A stretch of DNA of 64,000 bases from JBHELB01 sp041859045. GTDB lineage: Bacteria; Hydrogenedentota; Hydrogenedentia; Hydrogenedentales; SLHB01. A model generated the notes under the pieces. The model did no database searches and was not told where the DNA came from. It worked only from the letters and a program-made list of their open reading frames with translations. The DNA lies in assembly GCA_041859045.1 (NCBI GenBank), contig JBHELB010000012.1, positions 62,001 to 126,000 on the forward strand. The letters run 5' to 3'. This document shows positions 49,330-58,741 of this stretch, one piece after another (within the stretch, counting starts at the first letter, position 1; every line of letters starts with the position of its first letter). Made by a program: the position numbers and the translations under genes.

Positions 49330-50415
49330 CTATTCCTCCACCGACTCGTGCGCGGACGGGTCTATGAAAGGTCTTTCTGGAAGCGGTTCCTCGCGCCGCG
49401 GGTGTGCCTCCTGAAGTAAACGGATGCAGGCGTCATAGGCCTGCTCGGGTGTGATGCGGCGCAAGCGCTCGGCGGGGGAGCGTTTGGGGTCCTCCCCGTC
49501 GAACAGTACAACGTGGCGGGTACGGTATGGGGCGTGTTTGGCCGGATCCGTGCCTCCAAAGACCGCGACCACAGGCGTCCCCATCATGGCGGCGATGTGC
49601 ATGGGCCCCGTATCGCCGCCGAAGTACAGCGCTGACCGGTGCACGAGCCAGGCATAGTGCTTGAGGTCCGGGGTTTCCGGGGCGACCACCGGGTGACGTC
49701 GTGTGCGTTGCAGTACGGCCTCCACTTGAGCGAATTGGCCGGGTCCCCAGGTCAGCATCACTTCGAAACGTCCATCGGCCTGCAGGAGATCCGACAACTC
49801 CGCGAAATATTCAGCGGGCCATTGCTTTTCGGGGCGATCCACGGGGACGTGCATCGCGATAACGAGCTTGGCCCCTTCGAAAGTGGAATCGAAAAACTCG
49901 TCCACGTGATCCTGCACCGCGGGGGGCACGAAGACGGTGACGTTTGGCCAGCGATGGTCCGGCGCGCGGCCCGCGATCAACGCGAGGTTTTCCTCGATCC
50001 GGTTCAGGCGTGTTGAGGACAACCGCACCTTCCGGTTCGTAAACAGCCAACTCAACTCGCGCCCGCGAGGACGCGCAAACCCATAGCGCTGATCGGCGCC
50101 CGAGGAGAGATTGATGAGCCCGCTTTTGAAAATGCCATGGAAATCCAGCACCACATCGTAGCGATTGCGCCGCAGCGTGCGGCAGAACCGCAGAAAGTCC
50201 ATCGCCCCTCGCAGCCCTTTCCCGCGGTCAAACACGATGACGTTGTTTAATGCCGGATGGCCGGTGACAACGTCCGCCGACTTCCGTTCGACGGCCCAAT
50301 CGATATGGGCATTGGGGTGGGCCTGACGCAGAACATGCAATGCGGGAAGCACGCGCGCTACGTCGCCTATCGAACTCAAGCGCACGATCAGAATTCGCGG
50401 CCGCCCACTCTGCAT
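49330..50415 (-). CDS. Glycosyltransferase family 9 (heptosyltransferase-like) protein
   Basis: A 361-residue GT-B enzyme of the GT9 family. The N-terminal RILIVRLSSIGDVARVLPAL and IDWAVERKSADVV are the family hallmark (WaaC/WaaF/RfaF group). The C-terminal nucleotide-sugar domain has LYFGGDTGPMHIAAMMGTPV and VAVFGGTDPAKHAPY. These enzymes add heptose from ADP-heptose to the lipopolysaccharide core, so the organism likely has an outer membrane with core sugars; specificity is not proven. ATG 50415 follows GGAGG; ATG 50457 is an alternative. No other LPS gene is adjacent. Confidence 0.88.
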   Translation of the reverse strand: MQSGRPRILIVRLSSIGDVARVLPALHVLRQAHPNAHIDWAVERKSADVVTGHPALNNVIVFDRGKGLRGAMDFLRFCRTLRRNRYDVVLDFHGIFKSGLINLSSGADQRYGFARPRGRELSWLFTNRKVRLSSTRLNRIEENLALIAGRAPDHRWPNVTVFVPPAVQDHVDEFFDSTFEGAKLVIAMHVPVDRPEKQWPAEYFAELSDLLQADGRFEVMLTWGPGQFAQVEAVLQRTRRHPVVAPETPDLKHYAWLVHRSALYFGGDTGPMHIAAMMGTPVVAVFGGTDPAKHAPYRTRHVVLFDGEDPKRSPAERLRRITPEQAYDACIRLLQEAHPRREEPLPERPFIDPSAHESVEE

Positions 50416-50781
50416 CGATCTATACCCCTCCAGCACAATCCCAATGGACTTTAGCATAGCCTATCCAGAGGCGGCAAACCGATGGCTCGTCAGGGCAATC
50501 GCACTGAGATTCGCCTTTGTATTTCTCAGAGCGCCGCCCCGGCGCGGCCCGTAGCGCTCAGGTAAATACACGGATCAGATTTCGATGCTATTGCCCTTGA
50601 TGTCCGGGTGCGTCGCATCAAGACAGAAGGGAGCGGATGCTTCTTGTATTGCGTTTCGCCATTTCGAAATGTGCGGGATCGGAACTTTCGAGCGCCAAGA
50701 CGTTTCTTTCGGGCAATGTGCTATATTCTTGGGATTCCTTGGACTCATCTATTGCCGGGGACGAAGTGCGGAGGAGGAAGC
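50416..50781. other. Divergent intergenic region between GT9 gene and leuS
   Basis: No gene is supported in these 366 bases. TATATT at 50722-50727 could be a -10 box for leuS, about 55 bases before its start, but no good -35 lies before it. No T-box or attenuator-type leader could be recognised. The leuS ribosome-binding site GGAGGAGG is directly before its ATG. Confidence 0.35.
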
Positions 50782-53307
50782 ATGTCGGAGAATGTATACG
50801 ATCACGCGGCCATCGAACCGAAATGGCAGGCGTATTGGGCGAAGAACAAGACGTTCAAGGCGGAACTGGACCCCAGCAAGCCGAAATATTACGTGCTGGA
50901 CATGTTCCCGTATCCCAGCGGAGACGGTCTGCACGTCGGACACCCGGAGGGCTACACAGCCACAGACATCGTGTCGCGCTATAAGCGCATGCGCGGGTTC
51001 AACGTGTTGCACCCCATGGGCTGGGACGCCTTTGGTTTGCCCGCGGAACGCCATGCGGTCCGCACGGGCGAACATCCGGCGATCATCACCAACAAGAACT
51101 GCGACACGTTTCGCCGGCAGATTCAGTCTTTGGGCCTTTCCTACGACTGGGATCGGGAAATCAACACCACCGACCCCAAGTACTACAAGTGGACGCAGTG
51201 GATTTTCCAGATCCTGTTCGAGCGCGGCCTGGCGTATCAGTCCGAAGCGGCGGTGAACTGGTGCCCGGCGTTGGGCACGGTGCTGGCCAACGAAGAGGTA
51301 AAGGACGGCAAGTACGTGGAGACCGGCGATCCGGTCGAAAAGCGGATGATGAAGCAGTGGATGCTGAAAATCACCGCGTACGCCGAACGGCTGTTGGAAG
51401 ACCTCGAAGACCTCGATTGGCCCGAGGGCATCAAGGTGATGCAGCGCGAATGGATCGGCCGCAGCGAGGGCGCGGACGTCGTGTTTAAGGTCGCGAACTC
51501 GGACAATCAGTTCACCATTTTCACGACGCGCCCGGACACGCTGTTCGGCGCGACGTATTGCGTGCTGGCGCCGGAACATCCGCTGACGCTGGAGATTTCC
51601 TCGTCAGACCAGCGGACGGCGGTCGCGGCGTACATCGAAGCGGCCAAGAAACGCAGCGCCCAGGACCGGATGAAAGAAGAAAAGACGAAGACGGGCGTGT
51701 TTACGGGGGCGTATGCGGTGAATCCCGTGAACGGCAAGGAGATTCCGATCTGGACCGCCGACTACGTGTTGGCGGAGTACGGCTACGGCGCGATCATGGC
51801 GGTGCCCGCGCATGACACGCGCGACCACGAGTTCGCCACGCAGTTCGGCCTGCCGATCATCGAAGTGGTCAGCGGCGGCGACGTGACCAAGGAGGCGTAC
51901 ACGGGCGACGGCGTGCTGGTGAATTCGCCCCTGATCGACGGACTGGCCGTGCCGGAGGCGAAAAAGAAGATCACGAAGTGGATCGAAGAGCAGGGGATCG
52001 GCCAGGGCACGGTGAATTACCGCCTGCGCGACTGGTTGTTCTCGCGACAGCGGTACTGGGGCGAGCCGTTCCCGTTGGTGACGCTCGAGGACGGTTCGGT
52101 GCGCGCGGTGCCGATGTCGGACCTGCCGGTGATCTTGCCCGAACTGACCGAATACAAGCCCACCGCCGATGGTCAGCCGCCGCTGGCGCGCGCGGCGGAG
52201 TGGGTGAACACCACGGACGCGGCCACGGGCAAACCTGCCCGGCGCGAGACGAATACCATGCCGCAGTGGGCGGGGTCGTGCTGGTACTACCTGCGCTATT
52301 GCGACGCGCGCAACGACGCGCAGGCGTGGTCGAAAGAAGCCGAGAACTACTGGATGCCGGTGGATCTCTACATCGGCGGCGCGGAGCATGCGGTGTTGCA
52401 CTTGTTGTACGCGCGGTTCTGGCACAAGGTGCTGTACGACGCGGGCTACGTCTCGACCAAAGAGCCGTTCCAGAAGCTGTTCAACCAAGGCATGATCTTG
52501 GCCTACTCCTACCGCGACGACGCGGGCAAATACTACTACCCGCACCAAGTCGAGAAGCGCGGCGACGCGTGGCACGTCAAAGGCGCGGAAACGCGCGTGA
52601 ATGTGCAAATCGAAAAGATGAGCAAGTCGCGCTACAACGTGGTGAATCCGGACACGGTGGTGAAGGAATTAGGGGCGGACTCGCTGCGGTTGTACGAGAT
52701 GTTCATGGGACCGCTCGATCGCGACAAGCCCTGGACCGACGAGGGCGTGCAGGGCGTGCACCGCTTTCTCAAGCGGGTTTGGGCTCTGGTGATCGGCGAA
52801 GACGGGGCGTTGTCGCCGAAAATCGTCGACGAGGCCCCCGAACTCGCGCTGAACCGAGCGCTGCACAAGACGATCAAGCAGGTAACCAACGATATCGAGA
52901 ACTTGCAGTTCAACACCGCGATCTCGCGGTTGATGGAGTTTGTGAACGCGGCCTACAAAGCCGAGCGGGTGTCCAAGGGGGTCATCGAACCGTTCGCGCT
53001 GCTGCTGGCCCCGTTCGCGCCGCACCTGGCCGAGGAACTTTGGGAGCGCCTGGGTCACAAAGAATCCTTGGCGTATGAGCCCTGGCCAGTGTACGATGAA
53101 GCGTTGCTGGTGGAGGATCAGATCGAGGTGCCGGTGCAGGTGAACGGCAAGGTGCGCGCCGTTCTCTCGTTGCCCAAGGATGCTGCGAAGGAAGCGATCC
53201 TTGAGGCGGCGAAAGCGCATTCGAAAGTGCAGCCGTATCTCGACGGCAAGCGTGTTGTCAAAGAGGTCTTTGTGCCGGGCAAATTGGTGAACATCGTGGT
53301 CGCCTGA
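50782..53307 (+). CDS. leuS: Leucyl-tRNA synthetase
   Basis: The 841-residue class Ia enzyme charges tRNA-Leu. The HIGH-like motif is HVGH at 51-54 in FPYPSGDGLHVGHPEGY, and KMSKS is at 612-616. The CP1 editing insertion (~220-415) holds FTTRPDTLFGATYCVLAP and YGAIMAVPAHDTRDHEFA, so it can proofread mischarged tRNA. The leucine-specific zinc and anticodon-binding parts are present and the length is close to E. coli LeuS (860). ATG at 50782 follows a strong GGAGGAGG; the open frame to 50608 is ignored. Identification is secure. Confidence 0.97.
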   Translation: MSENVYDHAAIEPKWQAYWAKNKTFKAELDPSKPKYYVLDMFPYPSGDGLHVGHPEGYTATDIVSRYKRMRGFNVLHPMGWDAFGLPAERHAVRTGEHPAIITNKNCDTFRRQIQSLGLSYDWDREINTTDPKYYKWTQWIFQILFERGLAYQSEAAVNWCPALGTVLANEEVKDGKYVETGDPVEKRMMKQWMLKITAYAERLLEDLEDLDWPEGIKVMQREWIGRSEGADVVFKVANSDNQFTIFTTRPDTLFGATYCVLAPEHPLTLEISSSDQRTAVAAYIEAAKKRSAQDRMKEEKTKTGVFTGAYAVNPVNGKEIPIWTADYVLAEYGYGAIMAVPAHDTRDHEFATQFGLPIIEVVSGGDVTKEAYTGDGVLVNSPLIDGLAVPEAKKKITKWIEEQGIGQGTVNYRLRDWLFSRQRYWGEPFPLVTLEDGSVRAVPMSDLPVILPELTEYKPTADGQPPLARAAEWVNTTDAATGKPARRETNTMPQWAGSCWYYLRYCDARNDAQAWSKEAENYWMPVDLYIGGAEHAVLHLLYARFWHKVLYDAGYVSTKEPFQKLFNQGMILAYSYRDDAGKYYYPHQVEKRGDAWHVKGAETRVNVQIEKMSKSRYNVVNPDTVVKELGADSLRLYEMFMGPLDRDKPWTDEGVQGVHRFLKRVWALVIGEDGALSPKIVDEAPELALNRALHKTIKQVTNDIENLQFNTAISRLMEFVNAAYKAERVSKGVIEPFALLLAPFAPHLAEELWERLGHKESLAYEPWPVYDEALLVEDQIEVPVQVNGKVRAVLSLPKDAAKEAILEAAKAHSKVQPYLDGKRVVKEVFVPGKLVNIVVA

Positions 53308-53356
53308 GCTGGCCAGCGCACAACGCGGCGGCGCGCCGCGGGAGGGGAGAAGAACC

Positions 53357-55321
53357 ATGAAGCGATGGGTGTGTTTCGCAGCGATGGTGACGGCGGCTCT
53401 CTGGACACCGGTGGGTTATGCGCAGGCCCCCGCGCCGAGCGACGACCTGGCGCGGCTGGAGGCCGCACTGGCCCGCATCGGCGAGGGCACACCCGCCGAT
53501 CCGCGGCAAGGACGTTCGATCGCGCACAAGGGCATGTATAACGCGGTCGAATTCGGCGCGAAGGGCGACGGCGTGACCGACGACACCGCGGCGATCCAGA
53601 AGGCGCTGGATGCGGCGGCGGCGGACGGCGGCGGCACGGTGCAACTGCCCACGGGCCGCTTCCTGATCAAGACCCACCTGACGTTCCCACCTCATGTCTC
53701 CCTGCAGGGCGTATGGAAGAAGCCAAATCGCGGCGAAGAGGGGAAGCACGGCACGGTACTGCTCGCGGTCGAAGGCAAGGGTGACGAAAACGCGACCCCG
53801 TTCATTTCGATGAAGGACAACACGTGCATCAGCGGCGTGACGATCTTCTATCCTGAGCAAATCCGCGCCAACCCGCCGCACGCGTACCCATGGACGATCC
53901 AGGGGCAGGGCGACGACGTTGGCATTCTCAACGTGACGATGGTAAACGCATTCAAGGCGGTCGATTTCGGGACGTTCCTCTGCGGTCGGCATTACGTGGA
54001 TGGTCTCTACGCGTATCCTTTCAAGATGGGCGTTTTCGTAAACCAATGCTACGATGTGGGCCGTCTGAACAACATTCATCTGTGGCCGTTCTTCGACCTG
54101 GATCCGAACAGCCCGCTCTGGGCGTACACGCGCGAGAACGGCACGGGCTTCATGTTTGGCCGCACCGATGGCGAAATGGTGTCGAATGTTTTCTGTATTT
54201 TCTACAAGGTCGGCATGCACCTTATCGGCGGCCCGATCCCGCAGGCTAAGCCGAACGAGCCGACCCGTATCGAATACCTCGGCGGCGCAGGCATGATGAC
54301 GAATGTCTACCTTGACGTTTCGCCGTGCGCTTTGAAGGTCGATGATTCGATGGAAACCTCGGGGTTTACCTTTGTAAACAGTTCGTTTATGTCGCAGGTG
54401 CAGATTGGCCCGCGAAATCGCGGCCCCATTCGCTTCAGCGCCTGCGGTTTTTGGTCCACGAAAGACCTGGAGACTCATGCGCGTCTTGATGGCATGGGCC
54501 CTGTGTACTTTGAGGGATGCCAGTTCTCGAACTGGGACAAAGGCAATACCGGCGCGCCGTGCATCGACGCGAACGCGCGCCGAATCATTATCACCGGCTG
54601 CGATTTCCTGACGAATCGGCCCAATCACCACAAAATCACGCTTGGTCCAAATGTCCGCGAGGCGGTCATTACGTCTAACTTGATGGAGAACGGCGTTTCG
54701 ATTGCCAACAACGCGCCGAAGTATGCCGATATCCAGATCGGCCTCAACGCGGGCGGCACCGGCAGCGGCTGTATCCGGCAGTGGATGATCTTGGGTCCCC
54801 TTCCAAATCCGGCGGTCGCGAACCCGGCAGCAGGCGCACCCACACGCGCAGGCTTCGACACCGACTATTTGGCCGCGCTGGGCGGTGAGGCGCAGGCGGT
54901 CCTTAAGGACGGCGCGAAGGTCTCGTTCACCGACGCATCAGGCGCAGCAAAGGAAAGCGCGGCGCGCGGTACTTCGACGAACGATGTTCACCGGCTCGAC
55001 TTGGCGCGGCGCTTCAACACCAACGGCGGCGTCGGGTATGCGTACACCGAGGTCGAGGCCGCGGAAGCGGGCGAGGCCGATCTGCTTCTGGGGTCGAGCG
55101 ACAGCGTTAAGGTATGGGTCAATGGGCAGCAGGTGCTCGCTCGTTGGTTTGCCGATGGACGCGACTATGCGCATGGGCAGGAAGTCATCAAGGTTCCGGT
55201 GGTCAAGGGCATCAACCGTATTCTCGTGAAGGAAGAAGACGCGGGCGCACTGTACTGGGATTTCAGCCTAGAGTTGCGCGCCGCGAACGGCGCGCCGATT
55301 CCGGTGGCTCGCGGCCGTTAG
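53357..55321 (+). CDS. Secreted right-handed beta-helix protein (pectate-lyase-3 type) with extra C-terminal module
   Basis: A 654-residue exported protein: signal peptide MKRWVCFAAMVTAALWTPVG before AQA. Residues 60-450 are a beta-helix of the pectate-lyase/GH28-related fold, opening with YNAVEFGAKGDGVTDDTAAI and GGTVQLPTGRFLIKTHL, the usual start of polygalacturonase-like and depolymerase helices. Residues ~480-654 are a separate beta module (LDLARRFNTNGGVGYAYTEV, VKVWVNGQQVLARWFADGRD), similar to carbohydrate- or PA14-like domains common in Planctomycetes. No catalytic residues could be assigned. The next gene encodes a paralogue without the extra module. Confidence 0.82.
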   Translation: MKRWVCFAAMVTAALWTPVGYAQAPAPSDDLARLEAALARIGEGTPADPRQGRSIAHKGMYNAVEFGAKGDGVTDDTAAIQKALDAAAADGGGTVQLPTGRFLIKTHLTFPPHVSLQGVWKKPNRGEEGKHGTVLLAVEGKGDENATPFISMKDNTCISGVTIFYPEQIRANPPHAYPWTIQGQGDDVGILNVTMVNAFKAVDFGTFLCGRHYVDGLYAYPFKMGVFVNQCYDVGRLNNIHLWPFFDLDPNSPLWAYTRENGTGFMFGRTDGEMVSNVFCIFYKVGMHLIGGPIPQAKPNEPTRIEYLGGAGMMTNVYLDVSPCALKVDDSMETSGFTFVNSSFMSQVQIGPRNRGPIRFSACGFWSTKDLETHARLDGMGPVYFEGCQFSNWDKGNTGAPCIDANARRIIITGCDFLTNRPNHHKITLGPNVREAVITSNLMENGVSIANNAPKYADIQIGLNAGGTGSGCIRQWMILGPLPNPAVANPAAGAPTRAGFDTDYLAALGGEAQAVLKDGAKVSFTDASGAAKESAARGTSTNDVHRLDLARRFNTNGGVGYAYTEVEAAEAGEADLLLGSSDSVKVWVNGQQVLARWFADGRDYAHGQEVIKVPVVKGINRILVKEEDAGALYWDFSLELRAANGAPIPVARGR

Positions 55322-55341
55322 TTTGTAGTTGACTGCCATAA

Positions 55342-55373
55342 CGGGGGACCTTTCCCGCGGGAGAGGTCCCCCG
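55342..55373. other. Intercistronic hairpin between the two beta-helix genes
   Basis: CGGGGGACCT (55342-55351) pairs perfectly with AGGTCCCCCG (55364-55373), and CCCGCGGG in the middle can extend the stem. No T-run follows on either strand, so it may be a pause, a processing site or a weak terminator between the tandem genes. Confidence 0.45.
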
Positions 55374-55413
55374 GAGTTCATCGGGCAATCGCGTCAAAAA
55401 GGAGGCCCACGCC

Positions 55414-56742
55414 ATGTTGAGGATCACGAGCCGATTAAGCGGGGTTCTACTCCTGGTCGTCGCCAGCACCGCTTGGGCCCAGGAGACTCCGCCGCCGCCC
55501 GCGCCAGAGGCCGCAAAGACCGCGCCCGCGGAAGCATCCAACGCACTGTTGCCGGGCGAGCACACGGTCTACGCCTTTGGGGCGAAAGGTGACGGCGTAA
55601 CCGACGATACACAAGCCTTTCAGGACGCCCTCAATGCAGCAGGAAAGACGGGTGGCGTCGTGAAAGCCGGTGCAGGACGCTTCCTGATCAAGGGGCGGCT
55701 CGTCTTTCCCGAGAACGTCACGCTGGAAGGCCTGTGGCGCGCACCGGCGCGTGGATTGCCTATCGAAGGCGGCACGGTGCTGCTAACGACGATCGGTAAG
55801 GGCGAAGCAGACGGTGAACCGTTCATCACGCTGAAAAGCAGCGCCGTGCTGAAGGGCGTGACGATTTTCCACCCCGAACAGACGCAAACGAATCCGCCGC
55901 TTGCGTATCCGTGGACCGTGCGCGGCGAGGGCGACAACAATACGGTCATCAACGTGACGATGATCAATCCGTATCAAGCCGTCGACTTCGGCACGAAGTT
56001 CTGCGGACGTCACTACATTGACGGGCTCTATGCGCAAGCGCTGTACCGCGGGGTGCTTGTCGATCAGTGCTACGATGTCGGGCGAATCGAAAACGTTCAT
56101 TTCTGGCCGTTCTGGACCGGTGCGGACAAAGGGCCGCTTTTCGATTTCACCTATCAGAACGGAATTGCATTTACTTTCGCGCGAACGGACGGCGAGATGG
56201 GCGTCAACCTGTTTCAAATCTTCTACAAGGTCGGTTTCCTATTCACGGACAGGGGATTTGGCGGCGGCTCAGGCATGTACACCAATCTCTACTCCGACGT
56301 GTCCCCGTGCGCGGTCCGCGTCGAGGCCAGCCACCAACACGCGCCAATCTCGATCGTCAACGGCAGCCTGATGACCGCCGTGGAAGTTGCCGCAAAGAAA
56401 CAGACCGTCGTGAGTTTGGTCGGTACGGGATTCTGGACGGTAAAGGACACGACGTCGCATCTCAAACTCGAAGGACCCGCCACGGTGCTGGTGAGCGGAT
56501 GTCGATTTTACGACTGGGATAAGAAACGCGAGGGTGCGGCCGCGATCGAAGCGAATTGCGAGTCGCTTACAGTAACGGGCAGCGAGTTTTTTATGAAGCG
56601 GCCCGGCGCGGTTAAGGTGCGTCTGGGAAAGGAAGTCGCATCGGCGGTGATCACGGGGAACCGTATGCGCGGCGGTGTTGAAATCGAGACCAAAGACGCC
56701 GCAGACGCCGATCTTCAAATTGGGTTGAACTGCGGGAAGTAG
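55414..56742 (+). CDS. Secreted right-handed beta-helix protein, paralogue
   Basis: A 442-residue exported paralogue of the preceding product. The signal peptide is MLRITSRLSGVLLLVVASTA before AQE, followed by a Pro/Ala-rich linker. The helix begins YAFGAKGDGVTDDTQAFQDA and keeps the same order of blocks: GRFLIKGRL, LKGVTIFHPEQTQTNPPLAY, CGRHYIDGLYAQALYRGVLV, FARTDGEMGVNLFQIFYKVG. The neighbour's C-terminal module is missing. The strong similarity of internal blocks points to a duplication within this locus. A polysaccharide-binding or -cleaving role is likely, but no active site is identified. It lies 92 bp after the first copy, past the hairpin. Confidence 0.82.
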   Translation: MLRITSRLSGVLLLVVASTAWAQETPPPPAPEAAKTAPAEASNALLPGEHTVYAFGAKGDGVTDDTQAFQDALNAAGKTGGVVKAGAGRFLIKGRLVFPENVTLEGLWRAPARGLPIEGGTVLLTTIGKGEADGEPFITLKSSAVLKGVTIFHPEQTQTNPPLAYPWTVRGEGDNNTVINVTMINPYQAVDFGTKFCGRHYIDGLYAQALYRGVLVDQCYDVGRIENVHFWPFWTGADKGPLFDFTYQNGIAFTFARTDGEMGVNLFQIFYKVGFLFTDRGFGGGSGMYTNLYSDVSPCAVRVEASHQHAPISIVNGSLMTAVEVAAKKQTVVSLVGTGFWTVKDTTSHLKLEGPATVLVSGCRFYDWDKKREGAAAIEANCESLTVTGSEFFMKRPGAVKVRLGKEVASAVITGNRMRGGVEIETKDAADADLQIGLNCGK

Positions 56743-56758
56743 TGAACGGAAGGTATTG

Positions 56759-58690
56759 ATGACGCGCAGATTATCCCCGGCGCTACGCTGGGTCATGATG
56801 GTTGTAGTGTTGTGTGTTGTTGCGTCGACGACCAGCGGGTGCGCGGGGCTTCTCGTCACGGCCAAACCCGTCAGCGCGAGTAAAGCCAATCGGCTCGTCT
56901 ACGCAAGCGCGCTCACGACGCGTCGGCCTAGTCCCGCGAGTCAGCAATACCTGCGCCGCGAGGCGCTTACTCAGGCGTTCCGCACGCGGCCGATTGAGAC
57001 GCTGCGCCTCATCCAAGAGAAGGCCGCGCTCGAGCGCGATCCCGATGCGTCGGTTGCGCTCGCGGAATTGTGCTATCACGAAGCGCTGCGCGACCATCGT
57101 CTGCTGCCGGGGCAAGCCTTGGGCCTTTATCTCGCTTCGGCGACGCACGCCTACAGCTACCTCTTCGGGCCATGGGAAACCGGTCGCGACCGCGCGTACG
57201 ATCCGCGCTTCCGTCTCGCCTGCGATCTTTACAACGGCGCGTTGGCGCAGGTTATGGGCGATCTCGCCGCGCGGAAGGTGGGACTCGATGAGGCGGTCGG
57301 TGGCGAAGGACTGAGCGGCCCCATCGACGTGCTGGTTTCCGTTCAGCAGCTCCAGTGGAATCCGCAGAATTTTGGTGAATTCGTCGTCGCCTCGCGCTAT
57401 CAGCCGCGCGGCATGATCAACCACTACCGCACGGGCGGTCTTGGCGTGCCGCTGATTGCCGTGCGCCAGGGTGGAGAACTTGGCACGACGCATTCCGGTC
57501 TCGATCTGCTGCGCGAAGTGGATTTTCCCGTAACGGCGTTTCTGCGCGTGAACCAAACGCCGCCTACTGCGGGCCGTGTGACCACGGTGCTCGAGTTGGT
57601 CGATCCTTTGCGCACCGAGACCACGAGCTGCGCCGGCCGGCTTGTGCCGCTTGAGGCCGACCTTACCACGCCGCTCGCGCATTTCCTGGATCGCTATCCC
57701 GAACTGCCGCTTCTCGGACTCGTCGGCTTTATCGAGACGCAGCGCATGGAAAAAGACGCAGGGCTTTACCTCGTCCAACCCTACACCCCAGGCAAAATTC
57801 CGGTGGTTATGGTCCACGGCCTGCAATCGAGTCCGCTGACATGGCTGCAAATGTTCAACGATCTGCGCGGCGATCCGTTCCTGCGCGAACACTGTCAGTT
57901 CTGGTTCTTCATGTATCCCACCGGGAACCCCATCGTGTACAGCGCGAGTCTGCTTCGGCAATCGTTGCAAGACATGCGCGCAAAACTCGATCCCGCCGGC
58001 AAAGACGCCGCGCTCGATCAGATGGTGCTCGTCGGACACAGCATGGGCGGGCTGTTGTCGAGGACGATGATTCAGAATGCGGGCGACACCCTCTGGAAAA
58101 CCGTATCGCCGACCAAGTCCATCGAAGATATCCGTGCATCGGCGGAGGACCGCGAGACGTTGCGCAAGGCCTTCTTCTTCGAACCGCAGCCATACGTCAA
58201 GCGCGTCGTCTTCATTGCCACGCCGCATCGCGGAAGCGACCTCAGCGAAAACCCGCTCGCGCTGTGGGGCTCGAAACTCGTCAAGTTGCCGCAGAATATC
58301 GTGAGCGCAAGCCTCTCGATTCTCACGGAAATTCCCACGTTGGCCAAGGGCGACGGCGAACTGCGCGCACCCACCAGCATCGAGAGCTTATCTCCCAATA
58401 GCCCCATCACGAAGGCGTTGCTCGAGCTACCCCGCGCGCCAGGCGTGCCGGTGCATTCGATCATCGGCGTCGTGAACGAGAAGAAGCCGAAGGAAGAGTG
58501 GAGCGATCGCGTTGTGCCGTATGCGAGCGCGCACCTCGACGATGCGACTTCGGAACAGATCGTTCCGGAGTGGCATAGTTGCCTCAACCACCCTATCACG
58601 ATCCTCGAGGTGCGGCGCATTCTCTACGAGCATCTGCGCAACTGCGGCATCAATGCGCCGGAGCTGACCGTTCATCCACTCGATCCGTGA
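56759..58690 (+). CDS. Lipoprotein with alpha/beta-hydrolase (lipase/PGAP1-like) domain
   Basis: A 643-residue protein. The N-terminus is a lipoprotein signal with lipobox TTSGCAG and Cys28. The first ~330 residues (SLFGPWETG-like helical and beta parts) are not recognised. From about residue 345 an alpha/beta hydrolase begins (KIPVVMVHGLQSSPLTWLQM), with the nucleophile Ser428 in LVGHSMGGLLSRTM, and VVFIATPHRGSDLSE, as in lipases, PGAP1-like and similar membrane-associated esterases. The late histidine is probably in PEWHSCLNHP. ATG 56759 has GGAAGG upstream; a TTG lies three bases before. It follows the beta-helix genes and converges on the mannosidase gene. Confidence 0.85.
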   Translation: MTRRLSPALRWVMMVVVLCVVASTTSGCAGLLVTAKPVSASKANRLVYASALTTRRPSPASQQYLRREALTQAFRTRPIETLRLIQEKAALERDPDASVALAELCYHEALRDHRLLPGQALGLYLASATHAYSYLFGPWETGRDRAYDPRFRLACDLYNGALAQVMGDLAARKVGLDEAVGGEGLSGPIDVLVSVQQLQWNPQNFGEFVVASRYQPRGMINHYRTGGLGVPLIAVRQGGELGTTHSGLDLLREVDFPVTAFLRVNQTPPTAGRVTTVLELVDPLRTETTSCAGRLVPLEADLTTPLAHFLDRYPELPLLGLVGFIETQRMEKDAGLYLVQPYTPGKIPVVMVHGLQSSPLTWLQMFNDLRGDPFLREHCQFWFFMYPTGNPIVYSASLLRQSLQDMRAKLDPAGKDAALDQMVLVGHSMGGLLSRTMIQNAGDTLWKTVSPTKSIEDIRASAEDRETLRKAFFFEPQPYVKRVVFIATPHRGSDLSENPLALWGSKLVKLPQNIVSASLSILTEIPTLAKGDGELRAPTSIESLSPNSPITKALLELPRAPGVPVHSIIGVVNEKKPKEEWSDRVVPYASAHLDDATSEQIVPEWHSCLNHPITILEVRRILYEHLRNCGINAPELTVHPLDP

Positions 58691-58741
58691 CGGAAAAGAC
58701 GCCCCCTCATAGAGCATGCGTCTCCCCGCCGTCCCGTGCGG

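Noticed and set aside
53323..53336. GCGGCGCGCCGC palindrome after leuS as a terminator
   Set aside because: Very short stem, no T-run, and G+C-rich palindromes of this size are expected by chance in this genome.
56783..58228. 481-residue open frame opposite the lipoprotein hydrolase gene
   Set aside because: Antisense shadow of a gene with a clear lipobox and GHSMGG motif.
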